This document shows, in pieces, positions 7,881-17,077 of a stretch of DNA of 49,510 nt; the stretch's first letter is position 1; every line of letters starts with the position of its first letter. The stretch comes from an uncultured Dorea sp. (GTDB lineage Bacteria > Bacillota > Clostridia > Lachnospirales > Lachnospiraceae). Below the pieces are notes generated by a model that saw nothing but the letters and a program-made list of their open reading frames with translations, ran no database searches and was not told where the DNA came from. The stretch spans positions 1 to 49,510 of the forward strand of contig CAJUTH010000028.1 in assembly GCA_910589275.1 (NCBI GenBank), read 5' to 3'. The translations under genes and the position numbers were made by a program.

Positions 7881-10800
7881 TTACACAAACGGCCTTACAA
7901 CGCCCCTGACATTGGACCTTTGGGCATTGCCGATGGGCCACACCACCACTTGATTCGGCCAAGATTCAATGACCATATTATTCCCAAGATATATTGCGAC
8001 ATGAATGATTACCCCGGAATTACTCTGATAAAATATCAGGTCGCCTCTCTGTCTCTGGCTGTAATCCACATGCATAAGATGCGGAGACGCCCAGATATTT
8101 CTCGATTCATATTCATATCCGGGATGCGCATGCCTGACTGGGTTCATGGGCGAAATATCCAATCCCGCGCCATATAAAGCCTGCATTACCAGCCCGCTGC
8201 AGTCAATTCCTGTTCCCGGAGGGCCTGACGCCCCTATCACATACGGCGTTCCCATATAAGAATACGCTGTACTGATCATTGCTTCAATATGCTCTTGTCT
8301 TGTACTGTTCTTATTTACTCTGACCGGACTTACATAAGCGCCCCACAAATTCCATTGAGCTTCTGTATAGCCCATATGGAGCCATGTCAGCAGATCCACA
8401 GTCCCTGTTGCGGGAAGTCCAACGCGCCGCTGAAAGCTTGCAACCGCATTTGCAACATTCTGGCTATAAAAGGCTCCTCCCATACCGATTCCGGATCCCA
8501 GTCCCAGACAGCGGATAACTTTCATAACCTTCACGCCTTCATACCCGTAAGACAGATTATATCCGCCCCCGGACAGTGAGATAGAATCCGCAATCTGGTA
8601 ATACTGTCCCGGATTTTGATATCTTCTTGTAGTCCTCGTCATATGGAAGGCAGTTCCCGCCAGAAATTCTTCGCTTCCGTCCGCCGCTTTCCCATAGACA
8701 TGAATATTGTAAATACCAGACTCACACTTATGGTTCAAGGAATCAATTACCGCATTCCAGACATCGCCGGAAGCAGATGCGTTATACCAGAAAATATCAT
8801 CCTGTCCGTTTGCCTGTGTCCACACGGCCATCCTGATTCCTGTGATCTTCTTCTTTCCCTTTGGGAAATACAGCTTTGCATTGCATTTCCCATTTATATT
8901 GTCAGTGTCTAAGATTCTGAGGTGATTCGAGTTCAATTTATCCACCTTGAACTCCGTTCCTCCCATACAACGGCTTACTCCGTCTCCTCCTACCGCGTAA
9001 ACATGACAAAGATATTTTCCGGTTTCCAGATGATCATAAAGATCTATCTGACCCTGATACTTTATTCCCACACTTCTAGACATCGTATACCATAACAGAT
9101 CATTCTGGCCGTTCACATTCCCCCATACAGCCATCCGGACGCTCTCTGCTCCCCGGATACCCGTTCCAGTAATTGTCACATTCGTTCCTCCGGCCCCTAT
9201 TTTTGCGGATATCTTCACCCTGTCTGCCGGCTTCATCACCGGCAAAACTCCTCCGGCAAACATTCGGATTCCCCTGTTATCAGTAGCATACATGTGTATA
9301 TTATAGCTGCCGGTCTCAAAATTATGCTTTGCCGTATCCACCGTTACATACCATCCGTCTTTCTTTTTTACGGCCTCATACCACTGAAGATCATCCTGTC
9401 CTCCAGAAGAAGTCCACACTCCAGCCGACACCTTAGCAATAGCGGAAGGACCTGTAATTCCGGACACTTTTACATCGATCGTTGCAATATCTCGATTGAC
9501 GGACGCCTCCATTTTTCCTCCCACAATACCTTTGACTGTTATGCTGCCTCCAGCAAGGAACGATCTTGTGCCGTTTACCTGACTGTAGGCGTGAATAAGG
9601 TACTTTCCTACCTCCTTATGCTCTGAGATGTCTACGACAGCCTGATATGTATAGGGCGCAACCCTATTCCCTTTGTGCCATATCACATCATTTTGGCCTC
9701 CTGAAACTCCCCATACGGGAAATTCAACAATTCCGTCAGCCCCAGCCGCCTTTAATGTAATTGTCATATATCTCTGTTCTTTATCCATAGAGATATTCAA
9801 CTGGTTTCGTTTTACCTTGCTTACCAGAAAATTCACCGCGCCTGCAAATTGCTGGATTCCGCGGCTGTCCTCTGCATACGCATGCGCATGGTAAATACCG
9901 TCGTCAAATTTATGATAGCATACATCCGCGTCGGCACACCACATATCCCCGCTTTTTTTCGCGTCATACCACCGGATATCGTCCTGCCCGTTCTTATCGC
10001 TCCACACTGCGATCCGGACATTCTGTATAGATGCCGGAGACTTGATATTTCTTGCTTCCAGCCGGTATTTTCCATCCTTCGCAATCGATTTCTTCTCATT
10101 CCTACTCACGCTTCCGGCAGAAATACCTGTTATTTTCACAGCGCCTCCTGACAGAAAATTTAACGCTCCGTTATGTTCTCCATACACATGTATCAAATAC
10201 CGCCCAGCCTCTTGGTGAGCGGATACAGGAATCTGAGCTTCATAAGCGCGCTCCCCAGTTTTCCGTCCGGGATACCAGCACAGGTCGTTCTGACCGCCGG
10301 CTTCACCCCACACTGCAAAAGTAACCGGGTCGTTTCCAGATATATTATCCATAGACACCGTTATGGTTGATTCTGCCTTGTTCTTCTGTATCACAAGCCG
10401 ATTTGCTTTCATCTTCCCCGCCGTAAATGTGATTCCTCCCACAAAATGGGAAATTCCGCGGTTATCCGCCGCATATGTATGCGCAAAATAACAGCCTGTC
10501 CGATACTTATGCTTCTTTACTTCTACGTCCAGATACCACTTATTTCCGCTTTTCTTTGCGTTATACCACTCCAAATCATCCTGTCCGTTCGACTCACTCC
10601 ACACTGCTGCCCGGACACTCTGCACCGACGCGGGGGATTTCACATCCTCCAACTCTATCCGGTACTTCCCGTCTTCTACAGACGTTTCTTTTTTATTCCA
10701 GCTCATCTTACCTGCCGTAAGCCCTGATATCTTCACCGTTCCTCCGGCAAGAAATGTTTGAGTGCCGTTCTGTTCCGCATAAGCATGTACAATATATTTC

Positions 10801-12071
10801 CCGGCTTCTTTATGTGCCGACACCTGCGCCTGCGCTTCATAAACTCCCTTTGCCGCCGTCTTCGCCGGATACCAGTTCAAATCATTCTGCCCGCCGGCCT
10901 CACCCCATACGGCAAATTTTATTTTAGCATTTCCTTCCGCTAAAATATTAGACAGTTTCATATTTATCACTGATTCTGTCTTATTTTTCCCTAATTCAAG
11001 CTGACTGGCCCTTGAAGAGATGGAATATGTATTATTTTTATCGGCGCTTTTCTCCTCCGGGTTTTTCCTTACTTCGTTCTCCTCCGGGCTTTTCTCTGCT
11101 TCATTCTCCTTTGCCTGCCCTTTTTCCAGCCTGCATATCAATTGCTGATTCTGATACAACACGGACAGGCCTTCCGTATCCCATTCTTCTTTTGATAATT
11201 GATAGGCAGTAAGAAAGCAAATAATATCTTCCTCCGCCCCGCCTATCATATTCCCTGGAATTGTAAGAACAAATTCCGCTTTTCCTTCTGCTATATTCTG
11301 CCTGATTTCTTCCTCAAATAAAACAGACCAGTCCTTTATCTTACCTGTTTTAATAAAATAATTATTATCCAAAGCTAAAGATTCAAAGCCCGGCCCCACA
11401 GAAACATGCTCCGGATGTGCGCAGCGCATCAGCTCGTCTGTCAAGCCAAAATATAGATATTTTTTATAACCTGCTTCTGCGCCGCCCCTATCGTCCAGCG
11501 CAGCGTCTACCTGATACCATGCGCCATCCATTTTTACAGCCGTCCAGACATGTCCGCCTCCTTCTACACGTCCTGCCTGAATGCCCACTCTGTCAAGAAG
11601 CATCGCATATGCATTATGATAAGCCTCACAATTACCGGCACCTCCTGTAAGAACATCTGCCGCTGTGCCATCCCCGGCCGATTCGTCCCACTCTGCATGT
11701 TCTAGAATCCAGTCATGCAGCCACAAAACCTTATCAAATTCTGTTGTACATGCCGCCAGACAGCTCTCTGCGACAGTATTTACTATATTTTCCACCGAAG
11801 CTTCTTCCGTTTGGCTTGCATCTTTTGTAATCTGCGGCGCTGCATCAGACAGGTTTTCTCCGCTGTTTATATCCGGCGCCGCCTGTTCTGTTTCGATCTC
11901 TTCTTTCTCAATCTCTTCTTTCTCAACGTCTTCTTGTTCTAAAAGCTCTGCCGCTCCTTGTTCTGCTCCCGCATCCGAGACTATGTCTTCTGCCTGAACA
12001 GATACCGTCACCCCTGAAAACAGAAGAACAGCCACCAACACGATACTCATGATTTGTTTTAAAAGCCTCAT
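7881..12071 (-). CDS. Secreted transglutaminase-like, 8x Bsp-like repeat, PG-binding, NlpC/P60 protein
   Basis: 1396 residues from the ATG at 12071. This start is chosen because GGGGGG precedes it and a signal peptide begins there, while the frame extends 14 codons further up. Order: signal peptide to about residue 28; acidic Glu/Ile repeat linker; transglutaminase-like domain with LWLHDWILEH, a GNCEAYHNAYAMLL cysteine, a GGHVWTAV histidine and a VDAALDD aspartate; eight GBS Bsp-like repeats of about 99 residues, each with a VWG/S...GQN/DD...WY core; a peptidoglycan-binding-1 segment (FQRRVGLPATGTVD); and a C-terminal NlpC/P60 domain with the IDCSGL cysteine (about 1291) and IIHVAIYLG histidine (about 1357). 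NlpC/P60 enzymes usually cut peptide stems of peptidoglycan. The transglutaminase fold may be protease-like or structural. It sits inside the rhamnose-polymer gene group. Confidence 0.93.
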   Translation of the reverse strand: MRLLKQIMSIVLVAVLLFSGVTVSVQAEDIVSDAGAEQGAAELLEQEDVEKEEIEKEEIETEQAAPDINSGENLSDAAPQITKDASQTEEASVENIVNTVAESCLAACTTEFDKVLWLHDWILEHAEWDESAGDGTAADVLTGGAGNCEAYHNAYAMLLDRVGIQAGRVEGGGHVWTAVKMDGAWYQVDAALDDRGGAEAGYKKYLYFGLTDELMRCAHPEHVSVGPGFESLALDNNYFIKTGKIKDWSVLFEEEIRQNIAEGKAEFVLTIPGNMIGGAEEDIICFLTAYQLSKEEWDTEGLSVLYQNQQLICRLEKGQAKENEAEKSPEENEVRKNPEEKSADKNNTYSISSRASQLELGKNKTESVINMKLSNILAEGNAKIKFAVWGEAGGQNDLNWYPAKTAAKGVYEAQAQVSAHKEAGKYIVHAYAEQNGTQTFLAGGTVKISGLTAGKMSWNKKETSVEDGKYRIELEDVKSPASVQSVRAAVWSESNGQDDLEWYNAKKSGNKWYLDVEVKKHKYRTGCYFAHTYAADNRGISHFVGGITFTAGKMKANRLVIQKNKAESTITVSMDNISGNDPVTFAVWGEAGGQNDLCWYPGRKTGERAYEAQIPVSAHQEAGRYLIHVYGEHNGALNFLSGGAVKITGISAGSVSRNEKKSIAKDGKYRLEARNIKSPASIQNVRIAVWSDKNGQDDIRWYDAKKSGDMWCADADVCYHKFDDGIYHAHAYAEDSRGIQQFAGAVNFLVSKVKRNQLNISMDKEQRYMTITLKAAGADGIVEFPVWGVSGGQNDVIWHKGNRVAPYTYQAVVDISEHKEVGKYLIHAYSQVNGTRSFLAGGSITVKGIVGGKMEASVNRDIATIDVKVSGITGPSAIAKVSAGVWTSSGGQDDLQWYEAVKKKDGWYVTVDTAKHNFETGSYNIHMYATDNRGIRMFAGGVLPVMKPADRVKISAKIGAGGTNVTITGTGIRGAESVRMAVWGNVNGQNDLLWYTMSRSVGIKYQGQIDLYDHLETGKYLCHVYAVGGDGVSRCMGGTEFKVDKLNSNHLRILDTDNINGKCNAKLYFPKGKKKITGIRMAVWTQANGQDDIFWYNASASGDVWNAVIDSLNHKCESGIYNIHVYGKAADGSEEFLAGTAFHMTRTTRRYQNPGQYYQIADSISLSGGGYNLSYGYEGVKVMKVIRCLGLGSGIGMGGAFYSQNVANAVASFQRRVGLPATGTVDLLTWLHMGYTEAQWNLWGAYVSPVRVNKNSTRQEHIEAMISTAYSYMGTPYVIGASGPPGTGIDCSGLVMQALYGAGLDISPMNPVRHAHPGYEYESRNIWASPHLMHVDYSQRQRGDLIFYQSNSGVIIHVAIYLGNNMVIESWPNQVVVWPIGNAQRSNVRGVVRPFV
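8640..11030. repeat. Eight ~297-bp repeats encoding Bsp-like domains (NlpC/P60 protein)
   Basis: The GQ(N/D)D..WY signature recurs at about 10,890, 10,585, 10,295, 9,985, 9,697, 9,400, 9,108 and 8,808, a spacing close to 297 bases. Early repeats alternate between a VWGE..GQND form and a VWS..GQDD form, so the basic duplicated unit may be a pair of domains. Confidence 0.85.
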
Positions 12072-12160
12072 ATGTGTCCCCCCAACAATAGAATAATACA
12101 GATATATTTGCAATGTGCTATATTTTTACCTCACGGCTAAACAAATGCTACTGCACAAAT

Positions 12161-13306
12161 TTAATAATAAGAACCGCCTCGCAATAACTTTATGAAATAT
12201 ATCATTCCGGCGGCAGCATGCAGCGTAAATAATAAATATCCAGAAGCAAAATATAATTTACTCCTGCTATGATTCTTTCTCTGCTTATAAATAATTGATA
12301 TAGAGCTTGCAAATACCAGCATCAATGTAAAGCTATATCCAAAATCGAAATTACCATGCTCCGCCCTGCTTCCAATTTCATGCAGAAACAAATACTGCGC
12401 CAGCGCAATTCCATTCATAATCCACGCAAACAGATGTTTCTTATCACCAAATATTTCCTTTATATTGCTTATCAGAATAAACAGCGGAAACGCCGCTGAC
12501 TGAATCAATGAAATAAGGGGCCATCTATGCCATCTGGATAACATATCGGCAAAACCAATTCGAATTCCATCGCCCGTTTCCTGTCCGTATAAGACGTAAC
12601 TCTGCCAAAGCAACACCGTCAAGGACACCAGCACTGCACACCCAAAAATAATCATATTAGCGACCGCATGCCTGTCCCTGTAATGTTTTGAAAAATCAAT
12701 GATTAGAAAGAACAGCATTGCTGGGGCAAACGCCAGTATAAAATTGGGCTTAACCGAATTAGTAATCGTCAGATATATACAGAACAATATCCAATCCTTC
12801 TTGCTAATTCCTGATAAATATTTTTCTTCAATTTTAAAATAGAGCAGCAAGGCCGCCATTCCAAACAGCTTCATTATGATATACGTACTATTATGCCATT
12901 CCGTCGGCTCCTGCACCCCTACATTCCAATAGCCATGTATAAATGGAATATAAACAGCCAGAACAAAATTCAGCAATATTGCAATAATATAGATTTCAAA
13001 AGAATCTTTCTCTTCATAATCCAGATAAAAATCCAACAGCCTCTTTGTTGCAAAGAACGTTATCACAATGATCGCTGAAAGAAAAACCGCAATACCCAGA
13101 TTCCCTCCCATATATCGAAATACAAAGCGGAAAACCGGCTTTGTGATTGTATACTGCAGATTGCCCGAATCCAGCGCCGCGGCAATATGCGCCCCTAAAT
13201 CACTTGGAAAGACCCCCAGCGCCTGATTATAAAATAAGTATATACAACATCCTCCCGCAAACGCCACTAAAACAGTAATGATTAATTTCTTCCATTTCTC
13301 CACCAA
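12161..13306 (-). CDS. Polytopic membrane protein, GT-C-like
   Basis: 381 residues with about ten hydrophobic helices. The first helix (about 8-28) is followed by an extracellular loop with FPSDLGAHI, placing an acidic residue where GT-C glycosyltransferases (polyprenyl-phosphate-sugar users) carry their catalytic Asp. A second loop has GYWNVGVQEPTEWHNSTY. This suggests an extracytoplasmic glycosyltransferase decorating the polymer, but no named family is recognised with certainty. There is no ATG: TTG at 13306 or GTG at 13303 starts the frame, with AGGAG at suitable spacing. It follows rfbC by 21 bases and probably belongs to the rfb operon. The next gene, the NlpC/P60 protein, begins 89 bases beyond its stop. 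Confidence 0.75.
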   Translation of the reverse strand: MVEKWKKLIITVLVAFAGGCCIYLFYNQALGVFPSDLGAHIAAALDSGNLQYTITKPVFRFVFRYMGGNLGIAVFLSAIIVITFFATKRLLDFYLDYEEKDSFEIYIIAILLNFVLAVYIPFIHGYWNVGVQEPTEWHNSTYIIMKLFGMAALLLYFKIEEKYLSGISKKDWILFCIYLTITNSVKPNFILAFAPAMLFFLIIDFSKHYRDRHAVANMIIFGCAVLVSLTVLLWQSYVLYGQETGDGIRIGFADMLSRWHRWPLISLIQSAAFPLFILISNIKEIFGDKKHLFAWIMNGIALAQYLFLHEIGSRAEHGNFDFGYSFTLMLVFASSISIIYKQRKNHSRSKLYFASGYLLFTLHAAAGMIYFIKLLRGGSYY

Positions 13307-13327
13307 TGCTCACTCCTCTAAAATATA

Positions 13328-13933
13328 TTAACAGCCTTTTTCGTTTAACCCTCCCCACTTCTGATCCTTCTCGCTCAAATTCAATTTTGTCCCATCCTCC
13401 AGCCGATAACCTGCGGCTGATGCGTTTCCCTGATATTGCCCAATAACCTGCGGCCACACAATGCCTATCTCCGGATCATTCCATGCAAGTCCTCCCTCGT
13501 CTCCCGGATGATAGAAATCCGTGCATTTATAACAGAACTCAGCAATATCGCTAAGCACCAAAAAACCATGGGCAAATCCTTCCGGAATATAAAACTGCTT
13601 CTTATTATCCTCCGCTAATTCAATTCCAAACCATTTTCCATAGGTCTCGCTGCCGCCTCTAAGATCCACCGCAACATCAAATACCCTTCCTCTAATCACA
13701 CGTACAAGCTTTCCCTGCGGATATTCTTTCTGAAAATGAAGCCCCCGCAGCACTCCTTTTACAGAACAGGATTGATTATCCTGTACAAATATCATATTTA
13801 GACCCGCCTCTTCCATATCCTTCTGATTATAAGTCTCCATAAAATATCCTCTGGAGTCTCCATGTACCGCCGGTTCAATGACACAAAGTCCTTCGATTCC
13901 GCCTACGTTTTTATCAACTTTAATTTGTCCCAT
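13328..13933 (-). CDS. rfbC: dTDP-4-dehydrorhamnose 3,5-epimerase
   Basis: 201 residues, a cupin-fold RmlC. It catalyses the double epimerisation of dTDP-4-keto-6-deoxyglucose to dTDP-4-keto-L-rhamnose. Seen in the sequence: HGDSRGYFMETY, VQDNQSCSVKGVLRGLHFQ with the catalytic histidine, VFDVAVDLRGGSETYGKW with the partner Asp, and YIPEGFAHGFLVLSD. The length is slightly above the usual 180-190. The frame opens at a GTG (13948), but the ATG at 13933 with GGAGG eight bases upstream is preferred. It lies 85 bases after rfbD, and the gap contains a perfect hairpin and a possible promoter, so rfbC and the genes after it may be set to a level different from rfbABD. Confidence 0.97.
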   Translation of the reverse strand: MGQIKVDKNVGGIEGLCVIEPAVHGDSRGYFMETYNQKDMEEAGLNMIFVQDNQSCSVKGVLRGLHFQKEYPQGKLVRVIRGRVFDVAVDLRGGSETYGKWFGIELAEDNKKQFYIPEGFAHGFLVLSDIAEFCYKCTDFYHPGDEGGLAWNDPEIGIVWPQVIGQYQGNASAAGYRLEDGTKLNLSEKDQKWGGLNEKGC

Positions 13934-13968
13934 TTTCCTTTCCTCCACAAAATATAGTATAGCGCACT

Positions 13969-13999
13969 AAATCTGCCTGAAAATACATCAGGCAGATTT
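13969..13999 (-). terminator. Perfect 12-bp hairpin between rfbD and rfbC
   Basis: AAATCTGCCTGA and TCAGGCAGATTT pair perfectly around a seven-base loop. No U-run follows on the minus strand. A weak promoter-like TTTTCA-16-TATACT overlaps its promoter-distal arm. It could be an RNA-stability or partial-termination element inside the rfb operon. Confidence 0.5.
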
Positions 14000-14018
14000 C
14001 CTTATCTTTTCTCAAAAT

Positions 14019-14960
14019 CTAAAATTCAATCTCCTTCAAATATCTCGCCAAAGCATCCTGCCAAACTGGTAACGGCTTAAATCCATTCTCCGCCAGTTTG
14101 CTCTTATCTAACCGACTGTTAAACGGCCTCGCCGCCTTTGACACGCCATATTCCTCGGTAGTCACAGGAATTACTTTCAACCGCTCTTCGGAGTACTCCT
14201 CATGGCCCAGTTCCAATGCCTGCCGGAAGATCTCTTTGGTAAAATCGTACCAGCTAATATACCCTCCCTCGTTTGTAGCGTGATAATAGCCATACTTTTC
14301 TGTCTCGATCATATCTACCAAGAGCTTAGCCAAATCAAGGGTATACGTCGGCGTTCCAATCTGATCGTTTACAACACGGATCGTATCATGGGATTTGCCC
14401 ACGTTCAGCATAGTCTTGATAAAATTCTTACCGTTTTTACCGAAAACCCATGCGATCCTGACGATAAAGTATTTATCCAAGCTTTCCGACACAGCCAGTT
14501 CGCCCTCTAACTTCGTCTTCCCATATACATTCAACGGTTTATAATCCTTACAGTCCGGCTGCCATGGCTCTGTTCCCTGACCGTCAAATACATAGTCTGT
14601 ACTTAAATATACCATCTTGCAGTCCAGCTCTTTGCACATCTCTGCTATATTCTTTGTTCCGCCAGCATTAATCGCCTGTACGATCGGCCGCTTATCCTCG
14701 TCCTCTGCATTATCTACCGCCGTCCATGCCGCACAGTGTACCATAACATCTGGATGAACTTCCTTCATGACTTTTTCTACAGATTCCGCATCCGTAATAT
14801 CCATCTGTACATACGACATAGACGTTACCGCTGTCCCGTCCTGAATACCGCTGTAAACCTCTTTGATATCCGAACCAATCCCTTCATATCCTCTCTCTGA
14901 CAGTTCGTTCATCACATCATGGCCAAGCTGCCCTCCGACGCCCGTCACCAATACCTTCAT
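14019..14960 (-). CDS. rfbD: dTDP-4-dehydrorhamnose reductase
   Basis: 313 residues. An extended SDR enzyme that reduces dTDP-4-keto-L-rhamnose to dTDP-L-rhamnose with NAD(P)H, the last step of the pathway. Seen: the Rossmann VLVTGVGGQLGHDV, HCAAWTAVDNAEDE, LSTDYVFDGQG, the catalytic YGKTKLEGE and RIAWVFGKNGKNF. The frame is open far upstream into rfbB, but GGGAGG then three consecutive ATG codons mark the start. The third (14960) has the best spacing (seven bases) and gives MKVLVTG, which matches the family. It starts 16 bases past the rfbB stop. The order rfbA-rfbB-rfbD-rfbC is compact up to here. Confidence 0.97.
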   Translation of the reverse strand: MKVLVTGVGGQLGHDVMNELSERGYEGIGSDIKEVYSGIQDGTAVTSMSYVQMDITDAESVEKVMKEVHPDVMVHCAAWTAVDNAEDEDKRPIVQAINAGGTKNIAEMCKELDCKMVYLSTDYVFDGQGTEPWQPDCKDYKPLNVYGKTKLEGELAVSESLDKYFIVRIAWVFGKNGKNFIKTMLNVGKSHDTIRVVNDQIGTPTYTLDLAKLLVDMIETEKYGYYHATNEGGYISWYDFTKEIFRQALELGHEEYSEERLKVIPVTTEEYGVSKAARPFNSRLDKSKLAENGFKPLPVWQDALARYLKEIEF

Positions 14961-14976
14961 CATCATACCTCCCAAA

Positions 14977-15996
14977 TCAACGATTTCCATACATCTGCTC
15001 ATAATAATTCTGGTATTCTCCAGAAATAATTGTTTCCCACCATTCTTTGTTATCCAAATACCATTGAATCGTCTTCTTAATACCGTCCTTAAACATCGTC
15101 TCCGGAAGCCAGCCAAGTTCCTTGTGGATCTTAGCGGGATCAATCGCATAGCGCATATCATGTCCCTTACGGTCTGTCACATAGGTAATCAGGCTTTCCG
15201 GTTTGCCAAGTTCCTTACAAATCATCTTTACGATATCAATATTCTTCATTTCATTGTGTCCGCCGATATTATAAACCTCGCCCACGCGTCCTTTATGAAT
15301 AATCAAGTCTATTGCTTTACAGTGATCTTCCACATACAGCCAGTCCCGTACATTCTCGCCTTTGCCATATACCGGAAGCGGTTTATCGTTCAGTGCATTT
15401 GCAATCATCAGAGGAATCAGCTTCTCCGGAAAATGATACGGTCCATAATTATTAGAACATCTGCTGATGGTTACAGGCAGTCCATAAGTTCTGTGATATG
15501 CCAATACCAGAAGGTCTGCCGCCGCCTTTGAGGAACTGTATGGGCTGCTGGTATGAATCGGCGTCTCCTCAGTAAAGAATAAATCCGGCCTGTCTAAGGG
15601 CAGATCGCCATATACTTCATCTGTGGACACCTGATGGTAACGGGTAATGCCGTATTTCCTGCAGGCATCCATCAAGACTGCCGTTCCTTTAATATTTGTA
15701 TCCAAAAATACTTCTGGATTCTCAATGGAACGGTCAACATGGCTCTCCGCAGCAAAATTTACAACCATGTCCGGTTTTTCTTCTTCAAACAATTTGTATA
15801 CAGCCTCACGGTCAGTAATACTTTCTTTTACAAAACGGAAATTCGGATTGTCCATCACAGGCGCAAGGGTCGATAAATTACCCGCATAGGTCAGACAGTC
15901 CAAGCATACGATCCGATAATCCGGATACTTGTCCAACATATGAAATACAAAGTTGCTTCCAATAAATCCGGCTCCGCCGGTTACAATTATTGTCAT
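14977..15996 (-). CDS. rfbB: dTDP-glucose 4,6-dehydratase
   Basis: 339 residues, an extended SDR that converts dTDP-glucose to dTDP-4-keto-6-deoxyglucose using bound NAD. Seen: IVTGGAGFIGSNFV at the start, NFAAESHVDRSIENP, VSTDEVYGDLP, the catalytic YSSSKAAADLLVLAYH, and SRCSNNYGPYHFPEKLIP. The length and motifs are standard for RmlB. It sits 26 bases after rfbA and 16 bases before rfbD. Confidence 0.98.
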   Translation of the reverse strand: MTIIVTGGAGFIGSNFVFHMLDKYPDYRIVCLDCLTYAGNLSTLAPVMDNPNFRFVKESITDREAVYKLFEEEKPDMVVNFAAESHVDRSIENPEVFLDTNIKGTAVLMDACRKYGITRYHQVSTDEVYGDLPLDRPDLFFTEETPIHTSSPYSSSKAAADLLVLAYHRTYGLPVTISRCSNNYGPYHFPEKLIPLMIANALNDKPLPVYGKGENVRDWLYVEDHCKAIDLIIHKGRVGEVYNIGGHNEMKNIDIVKMICKELGKPESLITYVTDRKGHDMRYAIDPAKIHKELGWLPETMFKDGIKKTIQWYLDNKEWWETIISGEYQNYYEQMYGNR

Positions 15997-16022
15997 AATC
16001 TCAGTCTCCTTTTGTTTTGATT

Positions 16023-16919
16023 CTAATACAAATTTTCCTGATACTTTCCATCCAGCACATCTTTTAAATACTGCCCATACTGATTCTTCTTCAAAACCTC
16101 ATACTCTTTCATCACATCATCCTTAGTAATCCAGCCATTCAAATACGCAATTTCTTCCAGACACGCAATCTTACGATGCTGGTGGGTTTCTACAGTTTTG
16201 ATGAAATTCGTAGCGTCCGCAAGGCTCTCATGCGTTCCGGTATCCAGCCATGTAAAACCCTGTCCCAAAAGTTCTACGTTAAGCTTACCTTTCTCCAAAT
16301 AAATACGGTTCAGGTCCGTGATTTCTAACTCTCCCCTTGCGCTGGGCTTCAGATTCTTTGCATATTCAATCACGTGATTATCATAGAAGTACAAACCGGT
16401 TACACAGTAATTGCTCTTTGGATGCTCCGGTTTCTCTTCAATCGAAACTGCCTTTCCGCTATGATCAAATTCCACAATGCCAAATCTCTCCGGATCGTCC
16501 ACATAGTATCCGAATACAGTTGCTCCATTCCCGGATTCCGCATTGCCTACAGCAGCCATCAACCGCTTTTTTAATCCGTGTCCCGCAAAAATATTATCCC
16601 CTAATACCATTGCTGCCGTATCATTTCCTACAAACTTCTCACCGATAATAAACGCCTGAGCGAGTCCGTCCGGGCTTGGCTGCACTTCATAGGATAGATT
16701 TACTCCAAACTGACGCCCGTCGCCAAGAAGCTCTTGAAATCTTGGCGTATCCTGCGGCGTAGAAATAATCAATATATCTCTGATTCCCGCATTCATCAAA
16801 ACCGACATAGGATAATAAATCATCGGCTTATCATAAATTGGCAGTAATTGTTTCGATGTTACCATAGTCAGCGGATACAGGCGTGTACCGGAACCTCCCG
16901 CTAAAATAATTCCCTTCAT
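16023..16919 (-). CDS. rfbA: Glucose-1-phosphate thymidylyltransferase
   Basis: 298 residues. It joins glucose-1-phosphate and dTTP to dTDP-glucose, the entry step to dTDP-L-rhamnose. Seen: KGIILAGGSGTRLYPLT, the sugar-binding SKQLLPIYDKPMIYYP, VLGDNIFAG with the metal-binding Asp, VEFDHSGKAVSIEEKPEHPKSN, and WLDTGTHESL near the end. The ATG at 16919 is used because GGAGG lies six bases before it; the frame would also open two codons earlier at a TTG. It is the first gene of the rfb operon, with a promoter at 16944-16971. Confidence 0.98.
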   Translation of the reverse strand: MKGIILAGGSGTRLYPLTMVTSKQLLPIYDKPMIYYPMSVLMNAGIRDILIISTPQDTPRFQELLGDGRQFGVNLSYEVQPSPDGLAQAFIIGEKFVGNDTAAMVLGDNIFAGHGLKKRLMAAVGNAESGNGATVFGYYVDDPERFGIVEFDHSGKAVSIEEKPEHPKSNYCVTGLYFYDNHVIEYAKNLKPSARGELEITDLNRIYLEKGKLNVELLGQGFTWLDTGTHESLADATNFIKTVETHQHRKIACLEEIAYLNGWITKDDVMKEYEVLKKNQYGQYLKDVLDGKYQENLY

Positions 16920-16943
16920 TCGCAACCTCCATCATACTTTTCA

Positions 16944-16971
16944 ATAGTATTCACATTTTTTATCAATTCAA
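16944..16971 (-). promoter_or_regulatory. Promoter of the rfb operon
   Basis: Minus strand -35 TTGAAT (16966-16971), 16-base spacer, -10 TACTAT (16944-16949), about 25 bases before the rfbA start. The region is AT-rich and follows a terminator, which supports a new transcription unit here. Confidence 0.55.
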
Positions 16972-17001
16972 CACTACAAGTATTTATTATTTATATTATA
17001 A

Positions 17002-17022
17002 AAGGTGACCTTAGGTCACCTT
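17002..17022 (-). terminator. Rho-independent terminator after the MerR-methyltransferase gene
   Basis: A perfect nine-pair stem AAGGTGACC/GGTCACCTT with a three-base loop lies 55 bases past the stop. On the minus strand it runs into TTATAATAT. It separates the Bsp-transpeptidase/MerR unit from the rfb operon. The stem is symmetrical and has T-runs on the plus side too, so it could work in both directions. Confidence 0.7.
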
Positions 17023-17077
17023 CAAGTCTTTTTTATAAATTTTTTTGAACACCCTTCTCTAACTTTTAACACTAATA

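Noticed and set aside
12072..12160. Promoter candidates before the NlpC/P60 gene (TTGCAA-17-TATTGT and TTGTTT-16-TATAGC)
   Set aside because: The first would start transcription inside the ribosome site, and the second matches poorly; neither is strong enough to list.
14863..15531. A 222-codon open frame on the plus strand
   Set aside because: It lies fully opposite rfbB and rfbD, has no ribosome site, and its composition is that of an antisense shadow.
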